Positions 12,960-22,900 of a stretch of 64,000 nt of DNA are shown here, in pieces (the first letter of the stretch is position 1; each line of letters starts with the position of its first letter). Position numbers and translations under genes: made by a program. The stretch is from Prochilodus magdalenae. Its lineage: Eukaryota > Chordata > Actinopteri > Characiformes > Prochilodontidae. The notes under the pieces were generated by a model. The model searched no databases and was not told where the DNA came from. It worked only from the letters and a program-made list of their open reading frames with translations. The stretch covers positions 489,501 to 553,500 of the forward strand of contig JAMWET010005005.1 of NCBI GenBank assembly GCA_024036415.1. Direction: 5' to 3'.

Positions 12960-14219
12960 ATGTACATTAAAGCCTATTAAAGTATGCCAGACAAAATAAC
13001 AGAAAATAATCACTGTAAATAAAGTAGTGTATATCTAATACCCCGCTGGGTGGTTTAGTGGTGGTGTAGGGCAGGTACACCTTATGTACCAGATCCTGTA
13101 ACAACTTCTGCTAAGATGTCTGCTTGTGAATATGTTGATAACACTTCAGTGAAGTCACCTATTTAAAATGCACATACATATATCACGGTTAGAGAGGCTT
13201 CTTATTGGTCGGATTATCCAGAATCAGAGGAAGGAGACTAAAGTAGTTCCTACACTATACACTGTACATAATTAATCAGCTTCAACTGAAAAACGTCTGT
13301 TCTCAATCTGCCGTAAAGTTAAAATTCAAATTGAACTGTAGTTACTATGTACTTCAGCTCATGACCTTATGTCTAGTTTGGCTTTGAATTTCTTTCTGCA
13401 GGGTGGTTTGATGGAATAGTGCCTGGTTCTCCCATGCAGGTTTAAAGTATAGGCAGCATATTAAGATGAGTTGTGGAACTCCACCAGAATGTTCCTAAAA
13501 TGCCATTTTGATTATGTAACACTGTTACACTGTATTGAATCAGGTGGCTATATTCTAATAAGTCTTCACTTTGGGTTACCCCAGATAAGTGGGCCAGGAC
13601 TGAAGGTTAACTGACGTAGATGTAGGTAGGTGGATTTCTACATTAACAGGCATTTTTAACGAACAGCAGTGTGGTTCAGCTGTTAACCTGGGAAGACAAC
13701 ATGAAGAGGGGGGAGTAAAGCAATATTCCAATAGATGTTACCACAGTGTTATGGGAAGTAACTATCTGCCAGTACTTCCTGCAATTTGAATCAAAATGTT
13801 GAAGCCAGTTATTGAAATGAGTGATAAAATTAATGTCAATAAGCCATCTGTACTTTAAACCTGCATCGCTAGACACTCAGTGTGGAGGATGACTCCACTT
13901 CGTTACAGCCCTTTACCTTTTTAACCTTGAGTTAAAAGACTAAAAGGTTGTAATTCTACACTGTAAAAGTGCAACTTACAAAAATGACTCAAATTCATTG
14001 AAAAAGTTTTACTCAACTCATAAAACTGACAGAATCGTTCGTTCAAAGTCCTTTTTTAGGCTGATTAAATCTTATTCATTTGCTTGTAACAAACTAGCAC
14101 TGTTTAGGTTGGCCCAGTGAAACACTTTTTAGTGTAGTTCAGATCCTGAAACTTAATTGAATTAGTTTAGGTAAATGAAACAGGAAGTTACCATGAATTA
14201 CTGCTTACATTACTTGCTG
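11626..14219. other. Intergenic DNA with old repeat fragments, no gene recognised
   Basis: The segments 12200-12490 and 13930-14140 have the texture of old dispersed fish repeats, for example TGAGATTATTTACCCAATTAC and ACACTGTAAAAGTGCAACTTAC. They are not firmly classified. A long (AT)n run is listed separately. No coding exon is seen. Confidence 0.4.
12890..12952. repeat. (AT)n microsatellite
   Basis: About 31 uninterrupted AT units. Confidence 0.98.
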
Positions 14220-14569
14220 CGCTGTGTGTTCGGTTCGTGTGTAAATCGTGTACACGTGGGAATGAAGCGCATTCCACGCACGCGAGCTTCTCCCCTCTGT
14301 AGAAGTTGAAACGAATCAGTCCACGGAAACTTGTGTTCCTCCGAGCGACCATAATAACAAAGCCCCCGCACTCTCGCAGGGGGCGCGCCAATAGGACGGC
14401 AAGGCGTGTGCCGCCGGAGCTGCTCGTTGAAGGAGGGAGGTGCCAATCTGCCGCGAGGTGGGCTGGCTAATTGAAGCGCTGAGCGCAACGCTGTTCATTG
14501 TAACCATCCCGCTCGCGAGGTCGGTAGTTGCCCGTTGCCCACTACACAACGAGCCTTCCGCGCGATCGC

Positions 14570-14587
14570 ATGAGAAACGGCGAGTAA
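14570..14587 (+). CDS. Possible five-codon upstream ORF in the dach2 leader
   Basis: ATG AGA AAC GGC GAG TAA ends 80 bases before the dach2 start codon. It is a complete minimal upstream frame. Whether it is transcribed depends on the unknown start site, so a translational role is only a possibility. Confidence 0.25.
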   Translation: MRNGE

Positions 14588-14667
14588 GGAGCGCGTGCAG
14601 CAGCGAGAGGGGCAAGCAGAGCGCAGTAGGGCAGAAAGAGAGAGGAGGAAACTTCCCGGAGAGAAGT

Positions 14668-15176
14668 ATGGCTGTGTCCGCGACTCCGCCGGTGCTCTCA
14701 CCAACCTCGACTCCAGGCGCGGGCAGCCTGTTCCGTCCTGACCCGCTTTACTCCAGCCCGGCAGAGTCCCCGCGCCTGACCAGCAACATGATCAACTCCT
14801 TCATCAGCGGCGGCGCCGGAGGAGGAGGAGGAGGAGGAGGCGGCGGCGGCAACAGCAACGGCGGCGGCCCCGGCACCAGCAACAACGAGTGCAAAATGGT
14901 GGAGGTCCACGGGGTCAAGGTGGCCTCGTTCACCGTGGACGGCCAGGAGCTGATCTGTCTGCCGCAGGTCTTCGACCTCTTCCTCAAGCACCTGGTGGGC
15001 GGGCTGCACACCGTGTACACCAAGCTGAAGCGGCTGGATATATGCCCCGTGGTGTGCACGGTGGAGCAAGTCCGGATCCTTCGCGGACTCGGCGCCATCC
15101 AGCCCGGCGTGAACCGTTGCAAGCTCATCAGCCGGAAAGACTTCGAGGCGCTCTACAACGACTGCACGAACGCCAG
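14668..15176 (+). CDS. dach2: Dachshund homolog 2, first coding exon (partial gene)
   Basis: The exon encodes 169 residues plus two bases of the next codon. The ATG at 14668 is chosen because MAVSATPPVLSPTSTPGAG matches the DACH2 N-terminus (human MAVSASPVISATSSGAG), followed by SLFRPDPLYSSP and RLTSNMINSF. The ATG has a strong context (A at -3, G at +4), and no in-frame ATG lies upstream. An 11-residue Gly run (residues 51-61) is followed by the Ski/Sno/Dac domain from about residue 74 (ECKMVEVHG) to the exon end, with LPQVFDLFLKHLVGGLHTVYTKLKRL and GLGAIQPGVNRCKLISRKDFEALYNDC. DACH proteins are nuclear co-regulators that work with Six and Eya factors in eye, muscle and limb development. DACH1 is excluded by the N-terminus, and the neighbouring chm supports DACH2. 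The exon end coincides with AG|GCAAGT (15175-15182), a GC-type donor; a weaker GT lies at 15181. Later exons are outside the window. Confidence 0.96.
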
Positions 15177-15620
15177 GCAAGTTTGCTTCCACTCGCACGT
15201 GACTCTTTCCATCCGCGCTCGCGCTCCACTCTCGCGGTTCAGCGCGACGCGCGCTTCATCCTGCTGGGGCAGTTGTAGTTTTGGGGGCGGGGGTGTAAAG
15301 TTTTAGAGCTTGTGCAGATCAGTCGGTTCTCTAGGTTTGTTGTTTAAAGCTGCATCATCACATTGCCGTCCTGATGTCCCTGTCAGCTTTATCCGCGCGA
15401 GCTCCCCTCTCCGGTCATTACAACTGCTTAAAATAACCTGTCCAGAGAGCTCGCGGCCACCTGCAGCCCTTCACCGTCAACCCCCGTTCAGACAGTCACA
15501 CACGGACCTGCACGCGGTCAGTGAACCGAGAGGACTCTCTGTGGTCAGGCTGAGTCGATCTGAAGCGCGCTCTGTTTGGCCACTCGAGTGAAGCATGAAG
15601 ATATCCGGTCCGTTTACTCC

Positions 15621-16443
15621 AGCTGTTTACTCCAGCGGTGTTTATAAACACTCGCGCTGACCACCACATACCGGCGCTCTGTACTGAGCAGCTCAAACTT
15701 CTTTTGGTGTTGATATTTGCCTTCGTGTGCGTGTATGTGTGTGTGTGTGCGAGCGCGCGCTGTTTACCTAGCCTTGACCTTCGCAGCAAAGTGCACACTG
15801 TCCAATACACACATGCAAAAACTGTATTAACGCGGAGGTCCAGTTTGGAAAATAAACCGCCAGGAATGTTAAAGCGCGCGCTCCTTTTTACCGAGCTGCG
15901 GTGTCCAGGCTTAGGGATGGAGCGCTCAGGCCTGCTGGAAGTTCCACACGAGGAACATCTACCAGAAGTATGTGTGTGTGTGTGTGATGGACAGCAAAAT
16001 GGTGTAGCGTGCGACCCAGTGCGGACTGTGAATCACCTCCTCCGAACTCCTCTGTTAGCTGTGGATGTGTTATTCTTAGCTTATTATCATGACAGATGCA
16101 TTAGAGTTCCCATGCTCCTCCAGCAATGTCAGCAGGATAGAGGGTGGGAGGGTGACGGTTAAGTCCGGGGGGGTGGGGGTGGGGTGGGGGGGGGTGGTCT
16201 TTTCTCCTTCTTAAGACCCTAAAGATCTGCGTCTCATCCTGTACACACACCTGTACACATACCTACAATAAACATCATACTAATCACCATCCAGAGTACA
16301 TCCTGATAATGCCGTTACATTAATACATTAATAATAATAATAATATAATAATAATAATAAGAATAGTCAAGCATGCACCAGCAGTGAAAGGACAAATGAA
16401 GAAAATAAAAAAACATATAGCAGAAACTAAACACAGAAATCTT
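15621..16443. other. Intronic DNA downstream of the CpG island
   Basis: Still moderately CpG-rich up to about 15960. It holds a short GT run (15727-15748), a G-run cluster at 16167-16195 and a (TAA)n run near 16328-16360. The open frame at 15638-16162 does not start at a convincing site and resembles no protein. Confidence 0.5.
16167..16195 (+). other. G-quadruplex-type G-run cluster
   Basis: Four runs of 4 to 9 G separated by single T residues. This is the sequence pattern of a very stable intramolecular G-quadruplex. It lies about 1 kb into intron 1 on the sense strand. Confidence 0.7.
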
Positions 16444-16634
16444 TGTAGTTAAGTTGGAATGTGCGTAGTTAAGGCAGTATGGGTGTAGTTGGCGGCATAT
16501 GTGTAGTTAGGGTGGTATGTGTGTAGTTAAGGTGGTATGGGCGTAGTTAGGGTGGTATATGTGTAGTTAAGGTGTTAGGGGTGTAGTTAAAGAGGTAAGT
16601 GTGTGGTTAAGGTGGTATGTGTGTAGTTAATGTG
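16444..16634 (+). repeat. 20-bp minisatellite
   Basis: About ten imperfect tandem copies of a roughly 20-bp unit of the form TGTAGTTAAGGTGGTATGTG. Units differ at one to five positions. Confidence 0.9.
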
Positions 16635-16737
16635 AGCAGTAAAGGTGGTTTTGTATTCTAAACTTTGATGTCTAAATTGATCTGATGTTTATGGAATATG
16701 TTGTAATTTTGCACCTGGAATTATTAGATGGAATTGT

Positions 16738-16739
<2 letters not shown>

Positions 16740-16792
<53 letters not shown>

Positions 16793-16796
16793 TGTT
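16740..16796. repeat. (GT)n microsatellite
   Basis: About 27 units with one TATG interruption near the end. Confidence 0.97.
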
Positions 16797-17244
16797 TTCC
16801 CCTAACCTGTGTGGGAGGTGTGACCTGTTTGGATCAGAGAGTAATACAGGGCGGTACAGTGAAGGGCACGGGGATGTAGCCCAAGTAGGTGTAGAGGATG
16901 TGTATAGTTGTTTATATACAAAATAAAATAAATGAAATACATAAAAGAGAGAAATGATTGCTTATGGTCACTGAGTGTCACATCAGTGCACTCTCACTGT
17001 ACACACCAGCTTCATTTATTACCACCCCACAAAGTCATAAAAACTAGCGTGTGTCTGAGGATGTATCAGAAAAAGAAAGGGGTGAGTTTGTGGGCGGGGG
17101 GTGGGGGGACTATCCAGATGGCCATTTCGGGCTGTTTTCTGTAATTAACCTTTTAACGCCCCCTCCTCTTCTTTACCGCAACCTTCAGCATTCACGCGCT
17201 GCAATATTAGGTATACTCCATCAGTCCAGTTCAGAAACCCAATC

Positions 17245-17313
<69 letters not shown>

Positions 17314-17319
17314 CAGATA
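17245..17319. repeat. (GATA)n microsatellite
   Basis: About 17 GATA units followed by a GACAGATAA tail. Confidence 0.97.
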
Positions 17320-17378
17320 AAGTTGTGTGTGAGTTAGTGAGTTGCAGTTTATATGAACAGCCAATTTAAAGCCTCTAT

Positions 17379-17384
17379 GTATGT

Positions 17385-17433
<49 letters not shown>

Positions 17434-17435
17434 AA

Positions 17436-17501
<66 letters not shown>

Positions 17502-17502
17502 T
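17379..17502. repeat. Compound (GT)n(GA)n microsatellite
   Basis: About 25 GT units pass directly into about 35 GA units with AAAG interruptions. Confidence 0.97.
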
Positions 17503-19572
17503 TGCACTACTCACCTTCGCGTGCCCGCACGTCCCCACCTCGCTTTTATAGTCCGATTTAAACATCATTCACCGTCCCACCGCCATATGGCTGCAGCTAC
17601 TGCAACACGGGACACACACATTCTCTTTCTCTCTCTTTTTTTCTTTTTCTCTCTGTCTCTTCCTCATATAGTGTGTGTATGTGTGTGTTGGGGTGACAGG
17701 GACAGGATCATCAGCACGCTTCGATAAAGTACTCCAAAATGTCCAAATCAGCAGAGCGCGCGCCTTTATGATTCCACAGCTCGCCATTGATCTGAAGGTT
17801 TTTATTGCATTCATTATTTATTAACAAAAATGGGTAGAGGAGTGGGAGGAGGGAAGGGAGTTTTGGGGGGGGGGGGAATCTGCAAGCTACACATAACGCT
17901 AAACTCGTTTGCACTTCGCGAGGCTGCACTTAGCGGATTGCAGGACAATCACATTAGAACATCCGTGCGCTTCCCCCTACCCCACAACCCCTCCATGGCC
18001 AAGCTGTACTGGACCGAGATTTAAGTCCGCTGCAGGACTCCTGAGGAGTTTGTTGTGCGGGTAATTCTCGCGCCACTCCTGCCTGCCGGTCTGCTCGGGT
18101 TTCTCACTCTCCGGCTTCTGAGCCCGCAAGAGAAAAAGGCCACTCTCCGCTTTTCCTCGATCTCGCTACTAACGCGGGTCCGGTTCCACCGCGCTGCTCA
18201 TCTCACCCGCACATTTAACACCCAGGAAAGTGATGGACTGGAGCGGTGTTTCTCGCGTGCGCGCACCTGCGTTGGCGTGCAAAGAGTAAATGTTTCGAAA
18301 TTTAGTTTGAAGGGAATTCCTGATAAATTCCCAACATGGAAAAATTCCCAATAAAGTTTAAATGGGATTATTAACTGGATAACAAAGGGGCAGAACTATA
18401 GAAGATGTTGCTAAATTATTTTTACGGTATAATGATGAACGCGCTCTTGTAGCTACCACGCTTTTACATAAACACAAAACAGACAAACCTCAAAATTTAC
18501 AACTGATTTTAAACTGCATTGTTTGTATTTTAGCGGGTCGTGAACATGAACATTATATTAGATACCGCGAGTTCAGCTGCGCTCCTGACTGTGTGTTGGT
18601 TTGTGTGCTTGTTAGTATGTATGTGTGTAATTCTGAGCTCAATGAACAGCGTACTCTTTTGCACATGTCTGCGCGCGCATGTGTGTGTGCTCCATATGGC
18701 TCTCTTTTTGCCCCTGGCTTTGCTGGAGGCACCCAAGACACCCTGCCACCTCCTCCTGTGTCCTCCTCCTTGTGCCCATCTTCCCGCTCACGCGCACCTT
18801 GAATGTCACCTATCAATTATACATCCTCCTTCGTTTCCCGCCCTTTTTCTTTTAGCACCACATTTACCTTCCCGCCCGGTGAGTTATAAACTGATCTAAC
18901 TGACCCTAGCGACAACCCAGGGGAACAAACTCTTCAGAACGGAGCCAGGCGCCCATCACTGGTACCAACAGCCTGCCCACACGTGTGCGTGTACACGCGT
19001 TTCTCGGTGTGTATCTGTGGGCGCGTGTATAGAGTTTAAACACTCCTGCGCTGTGCTATTGCGCTCTTAAAAAAGGCGCCAAAGTAGTGATACGGGGTGC
19101 TCCTATGAAGGACGCATATGTGGTTACCCCCCAAAACCTTTTCAAGTGGCTTACCCTGATCGGGTTTCTGTAAATAAGCTGTGCGGACACACTTCCAAGC
19201 GAAGAACCTTTACCTGTGGACAGAAGAAAGGCGTGTAAGGTACACAGTGGGTTGCTCAGCTACGTGTTTGTGGATGTAACCAGATTATTTTCCTGTATTC
19301 CATGAGTGTATAGGGATTATTAGTAATTTTCCAGCGTTATAGGAGAACCCAAACACATAAGGGACTGTCAAGGCACCCCGTGCGCCCGCTTTCAGGGGCT
19401 TTTAATCGAAGAGTTTACCGTCCAAAGCTTCCGTATAATAACACAGAAATCCTGACGCCCTCTTTTTGTAGTTAACATTCCCGAATCCACGACCTTCCCG
19501 CCTGTCAAATTTATGGCGCTCCATTGTAAAAGCAAAGGTTGGAATACTTTGATATTTTTATGGTTGGGGGTT
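17503..19572. other. Intronic DNA, moderately CpG-rich, no exon recognised
   Basis: The interval has clusters of CpG, notably 17880-18290 and 18960-19090, but no reading frame that matches a known family. The open frames here are short and overlap on both strands, as expected in G/C-richer DNA. An alternative first exon or promoter cannot be excluded. Confidence 0.35.

Positions 19573-19632
<60 letters not shown>
19573..19632. repeat. (CT)n microsatellite
   Basis: About 29 uninterrupted CT units. Confidence 0.97.
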
Positions 19633-20185
19633 ATAAAGGGTGTCGTGGCCATGCCATGCGAGGTCTCTTTAACGTTGCGGGGCCTTTTCTCCGAGCCGCG
19701 CGCCGCTTTAATAGCCAGTGCCACGCGGAACCAATGAATTACACTCAAAGCCGAGACACATGTGGTCAATTAGCGACAGAAGTGTGTTACCTGAGCGCGC
19801 AAAACTTTTTTAATGATCTCCAGCGCCTTTTTCCCCGAGCTGTTGTTTGAAAATGATCTCTGTGTTTCACCGCGAGAAGCGGAGGCGCTGGAAATGGCAG
19901 GTGAATTTGGCGACACAGGAAAACTGAAGCAAGTAAACCTCCGATCTCTAAAACGGTAGTGACTGTAGTTCTTGTGCTCCATCCAGTGTGGAATATTATT
20001 GTTGGGCTACAGGTACAGAGTTGGGTTTGGTAATGTTGGTTCTAGCTAATGGAGGATAAAACATGGAGGAGTTTGTGAGGTTTGGTAGTTTGAGTGAGTT
20101 TCATAGTGTGTGTGGAGATCGGAGGTGTTTATGTTAGTACTAGGGGAAGTTGGTTGGTATTTTCAGGGCTGTTGATGGTGGCAGG
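19633..20185. other. Intronic DNA, no exon recognised
   Basis: CpG-containing sequence to about 19980, then the start of the G/T-skewed block. No feature could be supported. Confidence 0.35.
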
Positions 20186-20590
20186 ATTAGGTAATGATGA
20201 GTGAGATTAGTTGGTGGTGGGGTTTGGTAGTGTTGGTGGAGGTGGGTATGGGTTTGGTAGAGGTTGGTGGTGAGGTTTGGTAGTGTTGGTGATGAGGTTT
20301 GATAGTGTTGGTGGAGGTTGGTGGTGGGGTTTTTGGTGAAGGTTGGAGGGGGTTTATTAAGGTTGGAAAAAGTTGGTGTGGGTTTGTGAAAGTTAGAGGA
20401 CATTGGAGGAGGGTTGTTAAGGTTGGTGTAGGTTTATGGTTGAGGGACGTTGATATTGGTTTGTTAAGGTTGTAGGACATTGGAGGGGGTTAGTTAAGGT
20501 GGGAGAAGGTTGGTATGGGTTTGTTACGGTTGGAGGAGGTTGGTGGGGGTTTGTTAAGGATGGAGAAGGTTGAGGGATTCGGTGGGTGTT
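20186..20590 (+). repeat. G/T-skewed degenerate tandem repeat
   Basis: About 400 bases almost lack C on the plus strand and consist of imperfect repeats of motifs such as GGTTTGGTAGTGTTGGTGGAGG and GGTTTGTTAAGGTTGGAGGA. On the minus strand this creates spurious Pro/Thr/Asn-rich frames. Confidence 0.8.
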
Positions 20591-20689
20591 GGATCCACTG
20601 GTGTCATTTTGACTTTGGAAGAATCTTCCTGAGCCTAATGACACATCTACAGCCGGGCTATATTTATTACAGTCATGTAGAATAAAATT

Positions 20690-20945
20690 GATTGTCTCCT
20701 AAAATTAATTTTTGGTTTGCCTCTAGCAGTGCTTTAATGGAGGACACTCGGCTCCATGCAGGAGTATTGTTTAATCACATTAATATCACAGCCCCCAGGA
20801 CAGCCGAGATAATTGTACAAACGAACACAGAAATATGTATCTCTAACTTTTTATGATTGAATTATGCAAATGACTTATCTCCTGCCCTTCCAAGCACTAA
20901 TCATCTAATTAGGACTGATGGTTTAAATGGTTGTTTTTGGACGGG
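20690..20945. promoter_or_regulatory. Candidate intronic enhancer with octamer and homeobox motifs
   Basis: A repeat-free segment contains a perfect octamer ATGCAAAT (20864-20871), a TAATTA core (20906-20911), GTTTAATCACATTAATATCA near 20768 and GATAATTGTACAA near 20809. There is no coding frame. This texture is like that of vertebrate conserved developmental enhancers, but conservation was not tested. Confidence 0.38.
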
Positions 20946-22309
20946 GACTCGGGGAGAAGCGGGGAGCAGAAAATTGAAGATGACACCAAAATCAGCAAAG
21001 TAGTTCGTGCCGGAAGAGCTGGTGTTTTCTCCTGCTCTGTCGACGCAGCAGGCAGCGAGAAGATGATTAGAGGAATTTAGGGGACTTTAGATGTAAAGCT
21101 CCCTTTAATCCGTAATCACCTCCCACCCTGCTTTCCCCCCCTTTTCATAATTCAGTTCCTCACTCAGTTTGAGACTAAGCTTTGGTGTACGTTCAGGGGG
21201 CAGAAGGCAGTGTGGATGACAGAAAGTTATTAAGGAGCCCAGTAAGGTGAAAGAATACTTCCTGGCTTCGTCTTCAGTATAGACATGTGTGCATGGCTAC
21301 CGGTCGTTCGACCAGAGAGTATGGGTTACAGCAATGAGTGTAAGGCATAAGCCTGGCTTTGGAAGGATGTTTCTGTAGGAGAAATGGGCACAGGTAAACC
21401 AGCCAGGTTAAAGCTGAACAGCTGAGGGAATGTAATACTGTCTGTGCTCCCTGCAGTTGGGAATGTGTATGCCTAGCTTAACCTTTTTACAAGCACACTA
21501 TGTTTGGTTAGTTTGTCATGGACTGGTACACTTTTAAAATATAGTTTAGAGTTTGTTCTAGGCCTGAAGTTGAGGTTCTAGGAAAGACATTTTAATTGCT
21601 ATATTATGTTCACATTATTAAAATCTTTAAAATGATTTTTTATTTGCACAAAAATCTGTTATTTGAAGAACATCAACTCAATGGTCCTTTATGGAAACAA
21701 GTGTTGTTAGTCTTCAGGATCTCTTTAAAGAATGCTCTCATGCATCATTTGTTGGGAATAGCATGTTGGAAGATGGCAGGATGGTGTAAGAGCAAAGCCT
21801 GAAAAACTTGATGAACATTCGGTAATAATAAATAGTGAATGAAATTGCCACTCACACTGTTTGGATTGATGCAAAGTCTAAAATCAGAGATAATAAATAA
21901 ATAAACAGAATTTAGCTTCATAATTAAAAGAAATATATAAAATTAAGAGTAAAGTAAAAATTCTGCAGAATTTCTAAGATGCTATTTAAAACTCAATTTA
22001 GAGGTAAAACAAATTTCCATTTGCTTTACACGGCATTCAAACAGAAGCAAGACACACCAAATACTAAGAAACTTATAATTTTAATTCAGAATAAAGAATA
22101 TAAATAAAGTAAATTAGAATTTCATGTAAATATTTAAAATATTCAAATTTAAATTCAGATTTCAAAAAAATATTTATGATCTTGCATTAGAAAGAAATTA
22201 ACTCTGCATTATTTTTATGCAGGAGATGGTACAGAATGACCAGTTTTACAGTGTGTATGTGTGTGTGTGTGGGTGTCAGTGATGCAGTAAGAACCCAAAC
22301 CCTTTAGTC
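20946..22309. other. Intronic DNA, no exon recognised
   Basis: Balanced sequence to about 21500, then very A/T-rich sequence (21840-22210). No mobile-element ends or coding frame could be supported. Confidence 0.4.
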
Positions 22310-22900
22310 AAGTTAATGTAAAGATCCCTAAGGAAAATATTATTCCAGTGTCAGTAGAAGTTCCGGTCTTTAGTAAAAGTACTAAAGTATTTTCAAATGT
22401 ACTTAATATACCTTCAAATATACTTGAAAAGTTCAAATCTAGCATGATTTGTTATGGCTCTGATGTTATATTGTAATTTCTGGAACAAGACCAGATGAAA
22501 GACTCTAATGTTACTCTCGGTCCACAAATCTTTTAATAGGGGTCTTTAATTAGCCTGACACGGATGTCTATTCAAATGATTGTAAACAAAAACTAAATTA
22601 AAGGAGAACAGTTTCCATTAACTAGAACCATGCTCTGTTCAGCAGATGAAAACAAGCTCAAAACAAAGTGGCTGCTGTACCCTGATTGTTGGGCTCGCTT
22701 CACGCTTCTTTCATTTAGACATGTTACACTTTTGTGTGCACACATACCAAAAGAAGGAACTGACTTGGCCATATTGTACTGAAGTAAACAGTAAGATACT
22801 GGACTATAAAATGTAATGGAGTTGCAGTAAAAAGACCCCCAGAATGGAAATACTTCAGTACAGATACGCTTAAGCACTGAGAGCAAACTGATGAAGGGCC
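22310..22900 (-). repeat. Dispersed repeat copy, reverse of 8775-9230
   Basis: The segment 22310-22700, read on the minus strand, matches 8775-9230 block for block. Its continuation at 22700-22880 matches 52840-53010. Together the three copies outline a noncoding element of about 650 bp. Confidence 0.7.

Larger units (their letters stand above)
14220..15620 (+). promoter_or_regulatory. dach2: CpG island with dach2 promoter and 5' UTR
   Basis: The sequence changes sharply from A/T-rich to G/C-rich with dense CpG from about 14230 to 15620, centred on dach2 exon 1. A CACGTG box lies near 14253. No TATA box is clear, so the start site cannot be placed exactly; it lies upstream of 14668. An upstream reading frame of five codons (ATG at 14570, TAA ending at 14587) would be in the leader if transcription starts before it. 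Confidence 0.7.

Noticed and set aside
14440..14667. In-frame extension upstream of the dach2 ATG
   Set aside because: The frame is open, but its first codon is GTG and no in-frame ATG precedes 14668. The DACH2 match starts exactly at 14668.
14698..15198. Long minus-strand frames opposite dach2 exon 1
   Set aside because: They arise from G/C-rich sequence and the polyglycine tract; the plus strand carries the conserved protein.
17245..17319. Regular repeats that might suggest a CRISPR array
   Set aside because: It is a contiguous (GATA)n tract without spacers; no array-like spacing occurs anywhere in the window.
17221..17568. Frames rich in Ser-Leu, Thr-His or Tyr-Leu-Ser-Ile repeats
   Set aside because: They are translations of GA, GT and GATA microsatellites. 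The same applies to similar frames near 19573, 28772, 42735, 53501 and 61392.
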